The position numbers and the translations under genes are program-made. Positions 32,681 through 44,907 of a DNA stretch of 64,000 bases are shown here, piece by piece. The first letter of the stretch is position 1; each line of letters begins with the position of its first letter. The notes under the pieces are model-generated. The model worked only from the letters and a program-made list of their open reading frames with translations. It ran no database searches and was not told the origin of the DNA. The DNA lies in assembly GCA_013399855.1 (NCBI GenBank), contig VXAY01004360.1:2347011-2411010 (forward strand), given 5' to 3'. The DNA comes from Oxyruncus cristatus. Its lineage: Eukaryota; Chordata; Aves; Passeriformes; Cotingidae.

Positions 32681-35600
32681 TATCAGGCAAGGCACTGGGC
32701 TGGAGATCTGGGCTCTGCTTTCAGCTTTCCCCTTGCATTGCCTCAGGCATGATATCCTCCCTCCTTGCAGAATGTGAACAGAGAAGGCAAATTCCTGGGG
32801 CAGGAGCTGTCTCATACCTTGCATTTGCAGGGCACTTTGCACCAAGGGGGTGCAGTCTTGTCCAGGTCTTTGGAGTGCTGACATTAACCAAATATCTGTC
32901 TTGTAAAACAATGAACACCAGCCTTGCACTTTCTCAACAGCAGAGTCAAATTTTTTTAAACTTACATATGTCCATAGGTGAGAGACAAAATGAAGCCAAA
33001 GGATACTTTTCTCCCTTTTAAAGGCTCATATTCTCCTCTAAAGTCACACCCATATGGAAAAAAACACAAATGCAAAAAAACTGCTTCAGTCACAAACCCG
33101 CTGATGCAAGTGGGCTCATGTGATTTGGTGTGCTAACTACTCATTTGGGTATTCTCATAGGAAGAGTCTGCAGTACAGCAGGGATTTACCACCAGCTTAT
33201 AAACGAGGATTTGGGGAGGCATATAACACTTGGCTGCTTTCTCTGTTTCTCCTGTGTCCTCTGGAGTCCTTCTTGCCAAGCTGGAACCCACACCAGGTTC
33301 AGAGCACTCCCAGTTTTTAGGAGACAGCTCTACTTTGCCTCTTTTGTAAATAGGACTTGGAAGCACTGAGAACAAAACATCTTCCCTCTGAGAGACCAGT
33401 ACTTTCTGCCTGGTACAGCAGTCAGTACTAGGAGTGAGGGTGGCTGAACACTACTACCTTCAGGGAGATGCATCAATACAGGCTAGCAAAAGTTAAACAA
33501 ATCATCTGCTTCTGTCCTCTGTGCTGCATATCTTTTCTCTGCCAACCCACAGGGATCTGAAAAACACCCGAACTGCTTAACTGCTTATTCAGAACAGACA
33601 TGAGCCAAAGCTGGAATGAGTTATGCAAACGATCCTGAAGGATGGATTTGCTGGTAAAACAGGATTCAAATCCAGGCCACCCTGCCTTAGTTTCTGCAGA
33701 ACCAGAAGTTAGACAGTGATTTTCTCCAAAATAACCAGAATGTTTCTACGTCTACTTCATTTCCATATTTTGATTCTCTGGTTTGCCATCCATCCCACAC
33801 AACATCCTTTCCCTCCTCCTGTCAATCACTGCTTCATACTTCCAAAACTTATTTATCTTGCATTAGCCACATAAAGAGAGTTTTCCTTTTTATTATGATC
33901 CCACTCAAACCAGAATCTATATTGAACTCAGTACAGAACAATGATAGGGAACTAATAAACATTTTAAAATATGTAAAATCTAGCTCATGGGCAATAAAAG
34001 AAATTTTCCAAAAAACTGCAATCGATTCCTTTGATTTTTTTTTTTTCCATCAGTAACTTCTTTAGCTTCTCAAGAAGCTAAGCCCTTTATAATTTCAATT
34101 CTTCTGGTAGAGTCAACACTGGTGAAATTCCAGTCAAAGATATATGTCACTTATTATTTCCAAGTATTTCCAAGTTGTGTGGTTATGTATCAAAATACAT
34201 ACGTTGTGTCTATATGTGTGCACACAGACGTGCATGTGCATTTACACTCTTTGCACTTGGTATTATCTAACTCTTGTGTATTACAAATAGATTTAAGTTG
34301 CAAATTCAGTCTAGATCAGAGTTTGAATCTTGGATCTGGAGTTTCAGAGCTGTTTGAACCTAAGCCTGCTCCAAACATAACATAAAAAAAAAAAAGGGTC
34401 CTATTCAAATTTAAGAATCCATTTAAGGCTCAAATGTTTCTCAGCAATAACCTTTTATGGAGTAGCAATGAAATTTGAGCTTTGCAGATGAGACAAGGTC
34501 ACATGAAAAATACAGGAATGTTATGTGTCTACCAGGATGACATAGCAAGATGGCGTTCAAATAGGTAACGAGGATTCCGCTAGGGTAAATAAGCATATCT
34601 ATACAGAAATCAATATACCATGCAAAGGAACACAACCATTTAAAAATCACATTTTTATCCTTTGTTATGAAAGGGAACAACACTAAGTCAGTGAAGTAAA
34701 AGGAAAACTCTTTTCATTTGATTTCTTTAAGCATTTGACAAGAATTTCAATTCCTCCTTTGTGTAATCAGTAAACCACATTTGTGTAGGTTTTTCATGCA
34801 GTAACAAAGGACTGTGTACATGAATGTGAATAAATTATGAGAAATGCTGATGAAAAAATCAGGAAGGAGGAAGCTTAGAAATAAGTCCTACATTAGAGAC
34901 ACCTTTTATTTTTATAATCAACCATATTCCAAGTTGAAGCTTTCCTTTTCTTAAAAGCCTAAATATAGATTTCTCCTTGTTGCAGTCCCAACACTTTAAC
35001 ACAATAAATTATTATGATTACATGCTAAAACACTAATGTATTAAATGGCCTGCAGAAGACAATTGAATTCTTGTGAAGGCATGCAGAACAAGATTCTGGA
35101 GAAATTATTAAAATTCAATCCTAATAAATAATTGTAATCAACACAAAATTTGAAGCCAGAATTTTGAATGTGTGGCTACAGGTAGCATGGGCATCTGAAC
35201 CTTTGAAGAGGGAGTGATGTCTCATTTTCAAAGAAAGAGTGTGACTACACCACTGGCAATACCCACACTGTGTCCAGCTTGGGAAGCCATGGTCTCCCCT
35301 CTCACTGTTTTCTGCAGGACACATATCCACCCCACAAACCTCCCTTGGGTTGACTGTAGCTGCCTTCTGGTCCCCCTTGGCTGTAGGGGTCACCATCAAG
35401 GAATGCACCAAACACCCTGGCTGCACCACTGCCCCCCGGGGTGACACAATGGATAAACTGCACAGTGGCCCTACCCTCACACACACCACTCTGACTTTAT
35501 TCAGTACAAATATGAAGCCCAAATTTTGTGTGTAAAGAAGCTAGCCATAAATATATTCCCACTGCCTTACAAGGATATGTTACCAGCACTGAAGAAAGAC

Positions 35601-37314
35601 AACACCTGTACTGACAATATTTAGAGTTGTTCCACTGCCATGGTTAGACATTTATAGCAAAGACTTGGCCTAATTTAAGGATGCTGAGTACTTCGCTCTA
35701 CCAACTCTTTTGTCTACCAACTCTAGCCAAGGAGTGGGCAGACCTGAGCATTAAGCAGGCTGAATTGTTCCTCACACCCCATCACTTAGGGGCAATAGCA
35801 ACCATAACACCTGCATTTGGCTGTACAGCCCTTGGTGTGACAGCTGTTCTTCTGCTCTATCAGTTTGATTTGCAGGTTACCACAAGGAACTGCAATAGTT
35901 TGCATGCAATGAATATCCAGGTGTATTTCTTGCTGGGAGAAAAAAAAAAAAAAATGAGAAAGGGAGAAGATGAATAACTGGAAGAGAATTATGCTCCAAA
36001 CCTTTCCTGGTCACGGAGTATTGACAGAACAAAAAGTGCTGAACTGTGGGCTATTTGGCGATGTATTTGTCAGTCAGTACACAACTTCCCCAAAGTCTGG
36101 ACTTTATATTAAGTTAATGTTATTAGAGGTGGAAAAGACTATTAGGAAACTGAGAGATGAAAATTATGTCTGAAAATAATATTTCTGACTGTTTTTCCTT
36201 CCTCCAGGTTATTTTTACAAATCAGATATTGTGAATTCTTATCTTGTTCCCAAATCAAATAACTCCAGTGAGTAGCAAAGGCAGAGTTTGAAAGAGGAAT
36301 CTCCAGTGGTCTGTGCCTCAGAGCTGTGGTTTATTCTCTTCCTCCTCAACTTTGAGGCAGCTTCATTAACTTGGACTTAGATTCCAGCCTCAGCTCCTGT
36401 TGTAGAGAGGAGAGAAGAAAAAAAAAGGATGAAAGAAAACCTCGACATGATTCAGTCAGAACTTGAAAAATTAGACCCACAGAAGAAAAGAGTAAAATCG
36501 GAACTTGCAAAGACATTTTTTTTTATTGGTCTTGTAATTTCCTCACTAAACACGCTTTTAGCAGCCTAGCCCTCTCAGAATCTTAATTATCTGGCAGCCC
36601 CTCATAATGGCCCCATTCATGGTTTTGCAGAGCAAAAGCACTGTGATATCGCAAACACAGGAACTCAGAAGTTACAGCATGTTCCTGAGGAAGGGCTGCA
36701 CACCCACAGATAGTTGGCAGAGGGAATTTGCTACTCAGAGAAATAATACAAATATGTAGATTTTTTTCCCTTCTTTCTTTTCTTTTTTCTCCTGAAGCAA
36801 GGAAGAAGAGATGCTGTGGCTGAGTTTTGTATAAAGGCACAAAACCCCCAACTCTGATATACAACTCTGAATGAAGCAGAATATTATGGGTTCTCAATCT
36901 TTCTCCTCCACCATTTCTGACTGTTCATTGACTACATAAATTAATATGATGTGATATATTATATGGGCTGGAGACATTTTATGAGCTTCTGAAATCTTTT
37001 CCAACAGGAAATGTGAAGCATCATTTACTGTTCAGGCTTTTCTGGTTTGGTTTGTTTGGAAATGAACCACATGCTGAAAATATCTAAATCAAAATGAAGA
37101 ATAACAAGTTGGTCAGCATCCTTGAGAACTGGACATTTTTAGTGATTCAAGTACATACCTCTACAGACCCTGTCTACGATAAAAGAAAGAAAGAAAATGC
37201 TATTCCATCACTAGCTCTGAGAGTCTGTTATTTCTGAAGTCCACTCTGATTTATGTTCTCCAGATACCTTTTGTAATCAGTTTTGCTTCTTAAATTCTCA
37301 GTCTGACTTTGTCT
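32681..37314. other. Noncoding stretch with short homopolymers
   Basis: No gene recognised. Contains a 9-bp-arm inverted repeat TTAGCTTCT-CA-AGAAGCTAA at 34062-34081, A12 at 34384-34395 and A15 at 35940-35954. Opposed open frames near 35121-35535 lie in a slightly G+C-richer patch and show no homology. Confidence 0.5.
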
Positions 37315-37370
37315 AAAAGAAAAAATTAAAAAAAATATAAAAATAATAATTAAAAAAAAAATAAAAAAAA
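37315..37370. repeat. A/T-only low-complexity tract
   Basis: About 56 bp made only of A with scattered T and one early G. Simple low-complexity DNA. Confidence 0.85.
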
Positions 37371-39218
37371 CACCTCTACAGAACAGAACCCCCACAAAAA
37401 AACCCCTCTGAACAGAAACTCCATTGGGTGCAAGATATAATCCAGAAAAATATATTAAAATACCTACATTAAACTTATAATACTTACATTAAACAAAAAT
37501 CTTCCCAAAAAGCTGTAACTTCTGTAATAAACAATAATTTTTCTAAATTATTCAGTGTTTAGGGAAAATATCAACTCCATATATCCATACTTGTCTTGCG
37601 ATGACATTTTAATAAACACGTTTAATATCCCAATAGAAATGGTCCCATTTACTTCGGAATCTGCTGTGCCAGGCCTACTCATTAAAGATTGACTAAGGTC
37701 CTAGGGATAACTTTATGAATACTTATTGATTTTTATTTCAGCAAATGTGCTCCCTCCAAAACTGGTGGGCTAGCCAAATACCATAAGCCACATTCCTAGA
37801 TGCAATGGCAAAATAAAAGTGATCCCAGAACAATGGTAAGAATTATGAAAAAAAAAAAAAAGAAAAAGTTTATCTATGACCCTCACAAGATTAAGTTTAA
37901 TTTTGGTCCACTTCATCTCACTTAAAAATTACATTTTAATAATAAACCTACTTTATCTAGTATGTGCAGATGTGATCCAGATCAATTTACATATTAGAAA
38001 TATCAAGATTAAAAACAAAGCAAACAAACAAACAAAAAAAGACAAACAAAGAGCCCACCCAGCAACAAGGATACACAGAGGCATTTGGATCTGTGAGGGT
38101 GAGGACTTCTAGATAAAACCTCCCTGAAGGTTTCTCTTCAAGCAGTAAGGCAAGAAAAAAAAACATTACAAAATTGAGCTTGGGACACGACTCCTTCCCA
38201 GAGTCCTGTTTCTAACCTCCAGAAAGACCACCTCAAAGAGAAACAAAAGCCAGAGACTCCTCACACATACACAGCAGCCTGTACGTGAGCTGGGTTAGAA
38301 GTCAACTTCCGGTTGGTTGTGCTCCAGGACCCACCATCACCACGCTAGTACCTTGTAAGAATACAAAGGAACATAAGAGAAAGAAACAGCTGTTTTCTCT
38401 CATCTGAAAAATGTCTCCTTCAGAAGAGGGTGAAAAGTAGAGTGTGTGCATGCCAGGCTACCCAACAGCACCTGCTCTACACTGGTACAGTAGCATCCAT
38501 CTCCACATTTCATGAATAATAAATGCCTATGTTAAAGGAAGGGATTGCAAGAGAGAATAGATTGAAGGAAAGCATGAGTTAAACAGTAAGAAATTCACCT
38601 AATGCTTGCATCTACCAACTGAAGCCCAGAGTTTTGCATCTCTAGGCAGAAGGAACAAATTGACCTCTTCACAGAAGTGGTGCACTGAAGATGTTTAATG
38701 AATTGCTTCAGAAGCAGAATCAGTTCTGAACTTAACACAGGTATCTCAGGGAGGAAAAAGGCACATAAAAGCGCTGTGCAAACTGCTGACAGCACTGGCT
38801 ATGCAAGAGACAATCAAGGCATTTAACGTTTTAAAACACACGTCCTGCATAATAACCAACGCTGCAGAAGCCCGTGTCACTCTTCCAAGCAGTGAATTAA
38901 GAGAAGCGTCACTGTACCAGGATCATAAAAGATATCCTTTAAGCCTCTTGCATAAATGCATGTGTTCTGAGATGGAGAAATGTGAACTTATATTCTTCAT
39001 GTATCCAAGGGCCATTTCCCCCCTCAGAAGCTGAGGAAAGAGGGAGAAGGGGGCACTACACTGTAGATTTTCAACAAACACACTTAACCTTTAGTAGCTG
39101 CTGTCAGCATTTCCAGTTCTAATATCAACAGTGAACAAAGTAGCAGAGCAGTGCGGAGTGTTTGCTTCTGTTAGACACCAGATTGGTGATTACTGGGTCA
39201 GAACCACCTTGTAGGGAG
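37371..39218. other. Noncoding stretch with A and CAAA tracts
   Basis: Contains A14 at 37848-37861 and a CAAA-type array at 38011-38050. No exon or transposon recognised. Confidence 0.5.
38011..38050. repeat. CAAA simple repeat
   Basis: CAAA units interrupted by G and A-runs over about 40 bp, the second array of this type in the window. Confidence 0.8.
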
Positions 39219-39237
39219 TGTGTGTGTGTGTGTGTGT
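39219..39237. repeat. (TG)n dinucleotide microsatellite
   Basis: About nine and a half TG units, uninterrupted. A likely polymorphic marker. Confidence 0.9.
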
Positions 39238-39559
39238 CCCTGAAGGGATGGGTTGAACCTCACGGAGGTGAGGTGGCATTGTATCCCTCATGGCAGGCCA
39301 ATGGAACCCATATGCAGAATCCCCAGAGTAGCTCTCAGTCACAAACAGCCCAGGGAAACTGTAACATATCACATCTCTTGGAGCCCCTCTCACCACCCTC
39401 AGATTGGCAGGGACAGTGAGGACACTGCCTCTTACCCTGGCCTGCAACCCCAGAGTAGCTGGCAAGTCAGAGACTTCACCTGGTGGGGCTGGACATAGGG
39501 ACCAGAGCAGACAAAACCACAGGCATACATTTGCCATGCATCACAACCCTGCCATCTGG
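39238..39559. other. Noncoding stretch left of the LTR-like segment
   Basis: G+C-richer than its surroundings, with open frames on both strands and no homology. It could belong to the same retroviral insertion as the segment to the right, but no gag, pol or env signature is visible. Confidence 0.3.
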
Positions 39560-39915
39560 ATGTGTGAGAGCTGGTCTTCCACAAGGTTTCAGTAGTAGCT
39601 ATCTCTCCCTCTTTCTCCTTCTCTCTTTTTGTTCCCTCTGTTTCTCTTTCTTTCCTTCTTTCTTGGTGCTTTTGGTGGCTTGCAGTTGGAGGGATTGGCT
39701 TTTGACTTGAGTGTTGTGGATTGATTAGATCTTGATTTAATTTTTGTGGATTAATAGTATATACTGAGTTGGTGTTGTAGTGAAACATTTTGTCTAGCTT
39801 ATATAGTGCCCTTTTTGAACCTTTGCCAAGTTCCCTTATTGTCTCCCCTGGATTAATAAAGAAACCCCTTGGGAACAAGTCTGTGGCTTATTCTCTTGAC
39901 ACTATCTCAAACTAT
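39560..39915 (+). mobile_element. LTR-like segment, retroviral origin possible
   Basis: Shows the parts of a retroviral LTR 3' half in order: a C/T-rich tract (39601-39665), a TTATATAGTGCCC core-promoter-like motif near 39798, GGATTAATAAAGAAACCCC with an AATAAA poly(A) signal near 39854, and a U5-like GTCTGTGGCTTATTCTCTTG about 20 bp later. I recall similar 3' halves in bird LTRs but cannot name the family. Boundaries are uncertain. No flanking retroviral gene is visible. Confidence 0.4.
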
Positions 39916-42339
39916 TGAAGAATCCTATACCTATATTTTAAAGTAAAACTCCTAGCTGAGCTGGTGAGCCCACAGCTCTGGAGCTGGAGTGTTCATAGCT
40001 GAGGCTTAGGAAATGAGAGGTTCCTCACAACTCAGGATGACTTGCTTTAGCAGCCATACCAGAGAGGATGGGGATGCAGGAGAGAAAGTGGGAGGAGAGA
40101 AGGGGGGGTGTCTCCACCAGTTCAGGTAATATTTCCTGCAAAAGTAACAAGAGCCTGGTCTGTAATTTCCCTGAGACATCATGTCTGAGTGAACTAACAC
40201 TCGCCATCTAAAATGTACACATATCTTCTAGTAAACATTTCCTTTAATGAGTGCTTGCAGTATCACAGAAAATGTGCTCAGGCCGTGGGTGATGGGGGGC
40301 ATCTGCTGTCCAGCTTGCAGGGTTGGTGAAGGCTGATGGAAGCAGGGTGACAGGAGTTTTGCAAGAGGCAGTAGCTGAAAAGGTTGGTAATGGTTTCTGT
40401 AGCCCTTAGTTTCTGGGTCACTAGGTGTGAATGTGTCACTAGGTTCGAATGCAGAACCATGAAAAAGTCAGCTTCATCTGTCTTACAGTCACACAGTGCC
40501 TACAAGAAGGGAGGCAGTGGCTTCAGCCCAGCTTCTCCAGAGCCACTGCTTGCTCCTGTCAGGAGCCCAGGCTGGCTCCCTCTGCAACAGTCTCCCAAGT
40601 AAAGCATACCAGCAAATTGGCATATAGCTTGAACTGCTACCTGACACCTGAAAAGCCTTATTTACGTTAGGCAGGTGATGTGTCCTCATCACAGTAAATC
40701 GTCTTGAACTGTTGACCAACTTGCCTTCACTCAGCCCACTGAGTACCTCCACTGGGCGTACTTCACACACCCCACTGCTGCAGCAGTTCTCTGTAAAAGC
40801 AAACCAAGCGAGCAGAAGCACAAAGGCTTCCCTTACCCCATTCAAATGCAGACCTGCACATGCACTCTTCACAGCAAAGGGGATCAATGTTCAGTCCTAA
40901 AGCAACTGCAGGGCTCCACTTTCATAACTCACATCTGGGCAAGGGCTGAGCCCCATGAGCAGCACACCATCCACGCAGCATGTGCTCCCCTCCCACTTGG
41001 CAGTGGGTGCTGAGTCCTGGTATCGTGGAGTTATGACTGAGTTTTCTAAAATGTACTGGTTGCTATTTTTTGTTGCTATTACATCCTCCGACACAGTTTG
41101 GGTTTGCAATATTAAGACAGCTTGGGTTTACATACAGACAGAATACAAATAGGTTTCCTGCAAAATAAGTGTTGAAAACACACTATTTGACGGTGCTGCG
41201 TGGTTCACAGGATTTATGGTCTCTTGTTTGGGATGAACAGTGCAGTTCTCCTGTGCTGTTTCCATTATGAATAATGCGGCAACGCTAAACTCACACTAAT
41301 AAAACCTGAATGTATCACCGACTGTTTGACACTCCGTGTAGGAGAAACCCATCCATTAGCAAGGCGGGCACTGAAAACTCTTCGTGATAGGAGCAGTGCA
41401 GGGACAGCTTCACAGCAGCTATTCAGAGCCACTTTACAGCTTCCTGAGTAGAGCCCAGGCTGGGCTGCATGCCAGAAGTGCAGAAAATGGCTGGTAGAGA
41501 CTCCGGTCACTGATTTGTACATCATGTGAATTCCCCAGAAAAATGAAATAGGTACTGAGAGCACCTGCTAGAGGGTGCTAATAGAATGTCACTGCCCATC
41601 TTTAACATTTGTGTCAGCCCACCTATGCCTTTGGTGACTCCTTTGACAAAGCAAAATGACTAAGACTGTGCAAATTGGGCGATCACCACACCACTTCAGC
41701 TGCTACACAGCTATTGGTGACCACCAGGGCCTGCTTAGGCATCAGAAATGTTCCAGCCAAAAAAAAGCAGGCAGCCATACCAGTGAGTGGGACAATGCGG
41801 ACTGCTGAGCCGCTATGCTCAGAGGGGTGCTCCCTGCTCTCAGGAAAGGAGTGAAGGCACTGCAGACTTCCCGCTGCCACCAGCTGAGTTTCAGGGGCCC
41901 AGCCAGTGACCACAAAAGGGATGATTGTTTACCCAGAGCACAGGCGAAACTAAAAGCAGTGAGAGCTGCAACACCATCTGCTTCATAGTCAACCGTCTCC
42001 AGCTTTCCATGATAATTACTGACATATGCTGCTTCCTGAATGTCGCTTGTCTAGGCTGGCTGGCCTCCCCATGTCCTGCCCCAAATCACCTTCATTTGAG
42101 GAATGCTTTAACCCTGGAGAGTCACCCAAGCTGTAGTAACATCATCCCTTACATTTCTTCTGTGTGAAGCTCCTGACAAATGTCTTAAGTTGAACTTCCT
42201 TCCTTTAAAGAAACTCATGACTTTGTGTCTGGATTTCCCTTTCCTCTAAGCAGTGGTATTTAGCCATGCGAAACAGACCTATGAATTCACCCAACTTCTA
42301 TGGCACAAAGAGAGCCCTGACGAGAAAGTTTAAATAGAA
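39916..42339. other. Noncoding stretch, nothing recognised
   Basis: No named repeat or exon. Open frames at 40384-40900 overlap on both strands without homology. A GGTTCGAATGC string near 40442 resembles a tRNA B box, but no A box or cloverleaf is found upstream. Confidence 0.5.
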
Positions 42340-42760
42340 CATCTTTCAGCAGATGACAAACCTTGGCCTGCCTGAAGCCTTTGAAAACCCAAAATGCAAT
42401 GTAAATTAGAGTTCAAGGAGCCTAGAAGAAAACTATTTTAGCTTTAGGCTTTCAACCGAGCAAAAAAGAGTTAAAATTTTATGTCAAACAGCAGTTCAAT
42501 CATTTGCTTTCCCAGTATTAATGAACACCTTCTGCATGTTTCCCCAGATAAGGCTGTGATTCACGTAGCAGGCATATTCTAGAAACTCAAAAGGTCAAAA
42601 AGATGGCAACAAAGAATTTTGTTAATATTACCTAGAATCCACTCTGTTCCTTTGCCTATTTTAGCATCAGTAAATAACTCTCTACTTTTTCTGACCTAAG
42701 CAGTTCCATTTGAGAAGCTTCCCAGGCTGAATGTTTCTAAAATGTTACCAAATGATTAAA
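42340..42760. promoter_or_regulatory. Candidate conserved noncoding element (weak)
   Basis: Even-textured, non-repetitive AT-rich sequence with TTTTATGTCAAACAGC, CCAGTATTAATGAACACC, AAGGTCAAAAAGATGGC (a nuclear-receptor-like AAGGTCA half site) and GTTAATATTACC. Only composition supports it. Confidence 0.2.
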
Positions 42761-44860
42761 CACAAATCCTCAAGTGAAGAGAGCAGGTTTTATTAAATAT
42801 CCCAGAGCAGTGCTGTCTGCCCACACTTGTGCCCATGTCTGGCTGCTGGCTGATAAACGCCTTGGCTTTAAGATATTACTTATTAGCATGCCTGTATATT
42901 TCCACCTCACACTGTCACCCAAGGGTGATTGCTATCTGTTAATTGAATTCCATGCCAGCAACTGTGTCTTTGTGTGCCTGCCATTATAATTTCGAGGATT
43001 GTGACTTCATTTCCTATTTACAAGTTCAAGTGATAAAAAAGCATATTTATATATATATATAAGTAAACTCAGCATTTTTATATCTATGTGGCAGGGGGTG
43101 CGTGGACATCACATGTGAAATGCACAGATGTGTCCATTTTTTTGCCTTCCTTTTTCTCTTTCTTTTTAAAAACATTCTGCTTCCCATCTGAAACAAACTG
43201 GTGTGATGGAAGATACGTCCAGGGGTGGAAAAGGGGTCAGGGGAACAGAATTAGAGCCTTAAGTTAGAGCAGAGCAAGCCGAGGCTATAGAATTTCTTGG
43301 GTTGATGCCTTCCAAGCACTGGTGCAGCCTTACTGCACATAATTTGCACATCTACCATATTTTATTCAAGCATCGTGGAGCTGTTTCCCATCATTGCCTT
43401 CATAAGAGCGGTTTATGGAATGTTTCTCCAATTTTTTTAAATGAGAAAATGTGATGTGTACATTGTTTGACTCTCCTGAGACCACACTGTGAGACTGAGG
43501 TGGGAGTAGGAGAAGAAAGCCAGCAGAAGAGACAGGACCCCAGTGATATTTCACTGAAGACTGGTAGGTCTGATTTCTGGGCCTACATCTTAGCAGCAGG
43601 AACCCATGCCTCAGCTAGCTTTTGCTGGCCTCAAGAAAGAAGCTGAAGCTTTTGAGAGGACATTAGTCCTTTTGAGTTTGGACTAGTCTGCTTGAGCAAA
43701 CAAAGGAAACTCCTGAGACACCAACCACAGTTGGCTGCTACTGCAAGAAAATTTGGTCTGTAATCCCTTTCATAAACACGCTGAGATCCACTTCATAAGC
43801 CCTCTTGGCTTGCTTGCTCCTCAATATATCTGTAGGAAATTTGTTCAAAAATCTCAGTCTTTGGAAGATCAGAAGCTGATTTCTCTATTAAGATCCACAG
43901 CAAGCAGCTGGGAGAAAAGTAAATGTAAAAAAGCTTGGAAAGTGTTGTGTCCACATCAGGATAAGGGGCTGTGGAAAACCAGAGTGATCTCTTTTACCCA
44001 ACCAATTCGTGTTTAACAGAAAAAAAGCAGTCAAGCTTACAGCCAAACAAGTCCTTGTTGCAATGTCCTGTATGAAGGTGGATTTCTTACTACTGAGGTT
44101 AAACTTTCGAGCACACCTGCTGTGAGCACTCCTGTGTCCAAATGTCTCCTGAGAAAGAGACTGTGTTAGGAATTGGAGTATCCCAATCCATTATGTCTGA
44201 AACTAGACAAACACTGTTTATTTAGTAAGAAATGCTATGAAAGCATTGCTTTTTAATAAGATTCTTAATATTTCCTGGAACTTTTCTACAAGCGTCTCCT
44301 TCATCACTGTTCTGCTTTACCTTTTTCCATAGCCAGAATGTGCTAAAATACATGTCAATTAATATAAACATCCCGGGAAGTTATAAAATGTTTTGTGACC
44401 TGGAAATAAAAGATTTGGGATCAGATTCATTTTAGTATCCTGAGAAATCTTTGTTCAAACAGTATTAATGTAGTCCAACCTGTCTTCAGTTTCAGAGAAC
44501 TTCTGTTTAGTCTGTTTTTTATCAGGATATTAGCAATATGCAGGATGCATATTGCAATAAATTAGCTTTAGGAAATAATTTTTAGCTGTAGACAGTTGTA
44601 TACTTCATATTCATCAGTGATTCAGCTAACACTTAAAAATCTGGCTTCAAATATCTTTTCTTTGAGATAAAAATTATTTATAAATGATATTATTTAAAAA
44701 ATGCAAAACAGTTACTGTTTTCAGGAAAACTTCCAAGGACAAATCATTTGCAGTGTAATAGATGGAACAAAGGAGGCCATCTATTTTTGAGATTACTCAG
44801 TCTTTAAATTTATTTTGGCTGCTTATATTTGGGAAAAACCTATGCACTTCAATTGATTTT
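42761..44860. other. Noncoding stretch with an AT dinucleotide run
   Basis: Contains TATATATATATATA at 43048-43061. No gene or named transposon. Confidence 0.5.
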
Positions 44861-44907
44861 TTGTTTGTTTTGGTTTGTTTGTTTGTTTGTTTGTTTGTTT
44901 GTTTTTT
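44861..44907. repeat. (TTTG)n microsatellite
   Basis: About ten TTTG units with one GG interruption near 44872. It is the complement of the CAAA arrays found elsewhere in the window. Confidence 0.9.

Noticed and set aside
33655..33715. MIR 3' end (GGATTCAAATCCAGGCC)
   Set aside because: The match is about 20 bp and no core sequence lies upstream.
34062..34081. Inverted repeat TTAGCTTCT-CA-AGAAGCTAA as a regulatory hairpin
   Set aside because: 9-bp arms are expected occasionally by chance in 64 kb, and nothing nearby supports a role.
39432..39878. 148-codon minus-strand open frame with a Glu/Lys-rich stretch
   Set aside because: The charged run is just the translation of the C/T-rich tract in the LTR-like segment read backwards.
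40442..40452. tRNA B-box look-alike GGTTCGAATGC
   Set aside because: No A box or acceptor stem upstream; the flanks do not fold into a tRNA.
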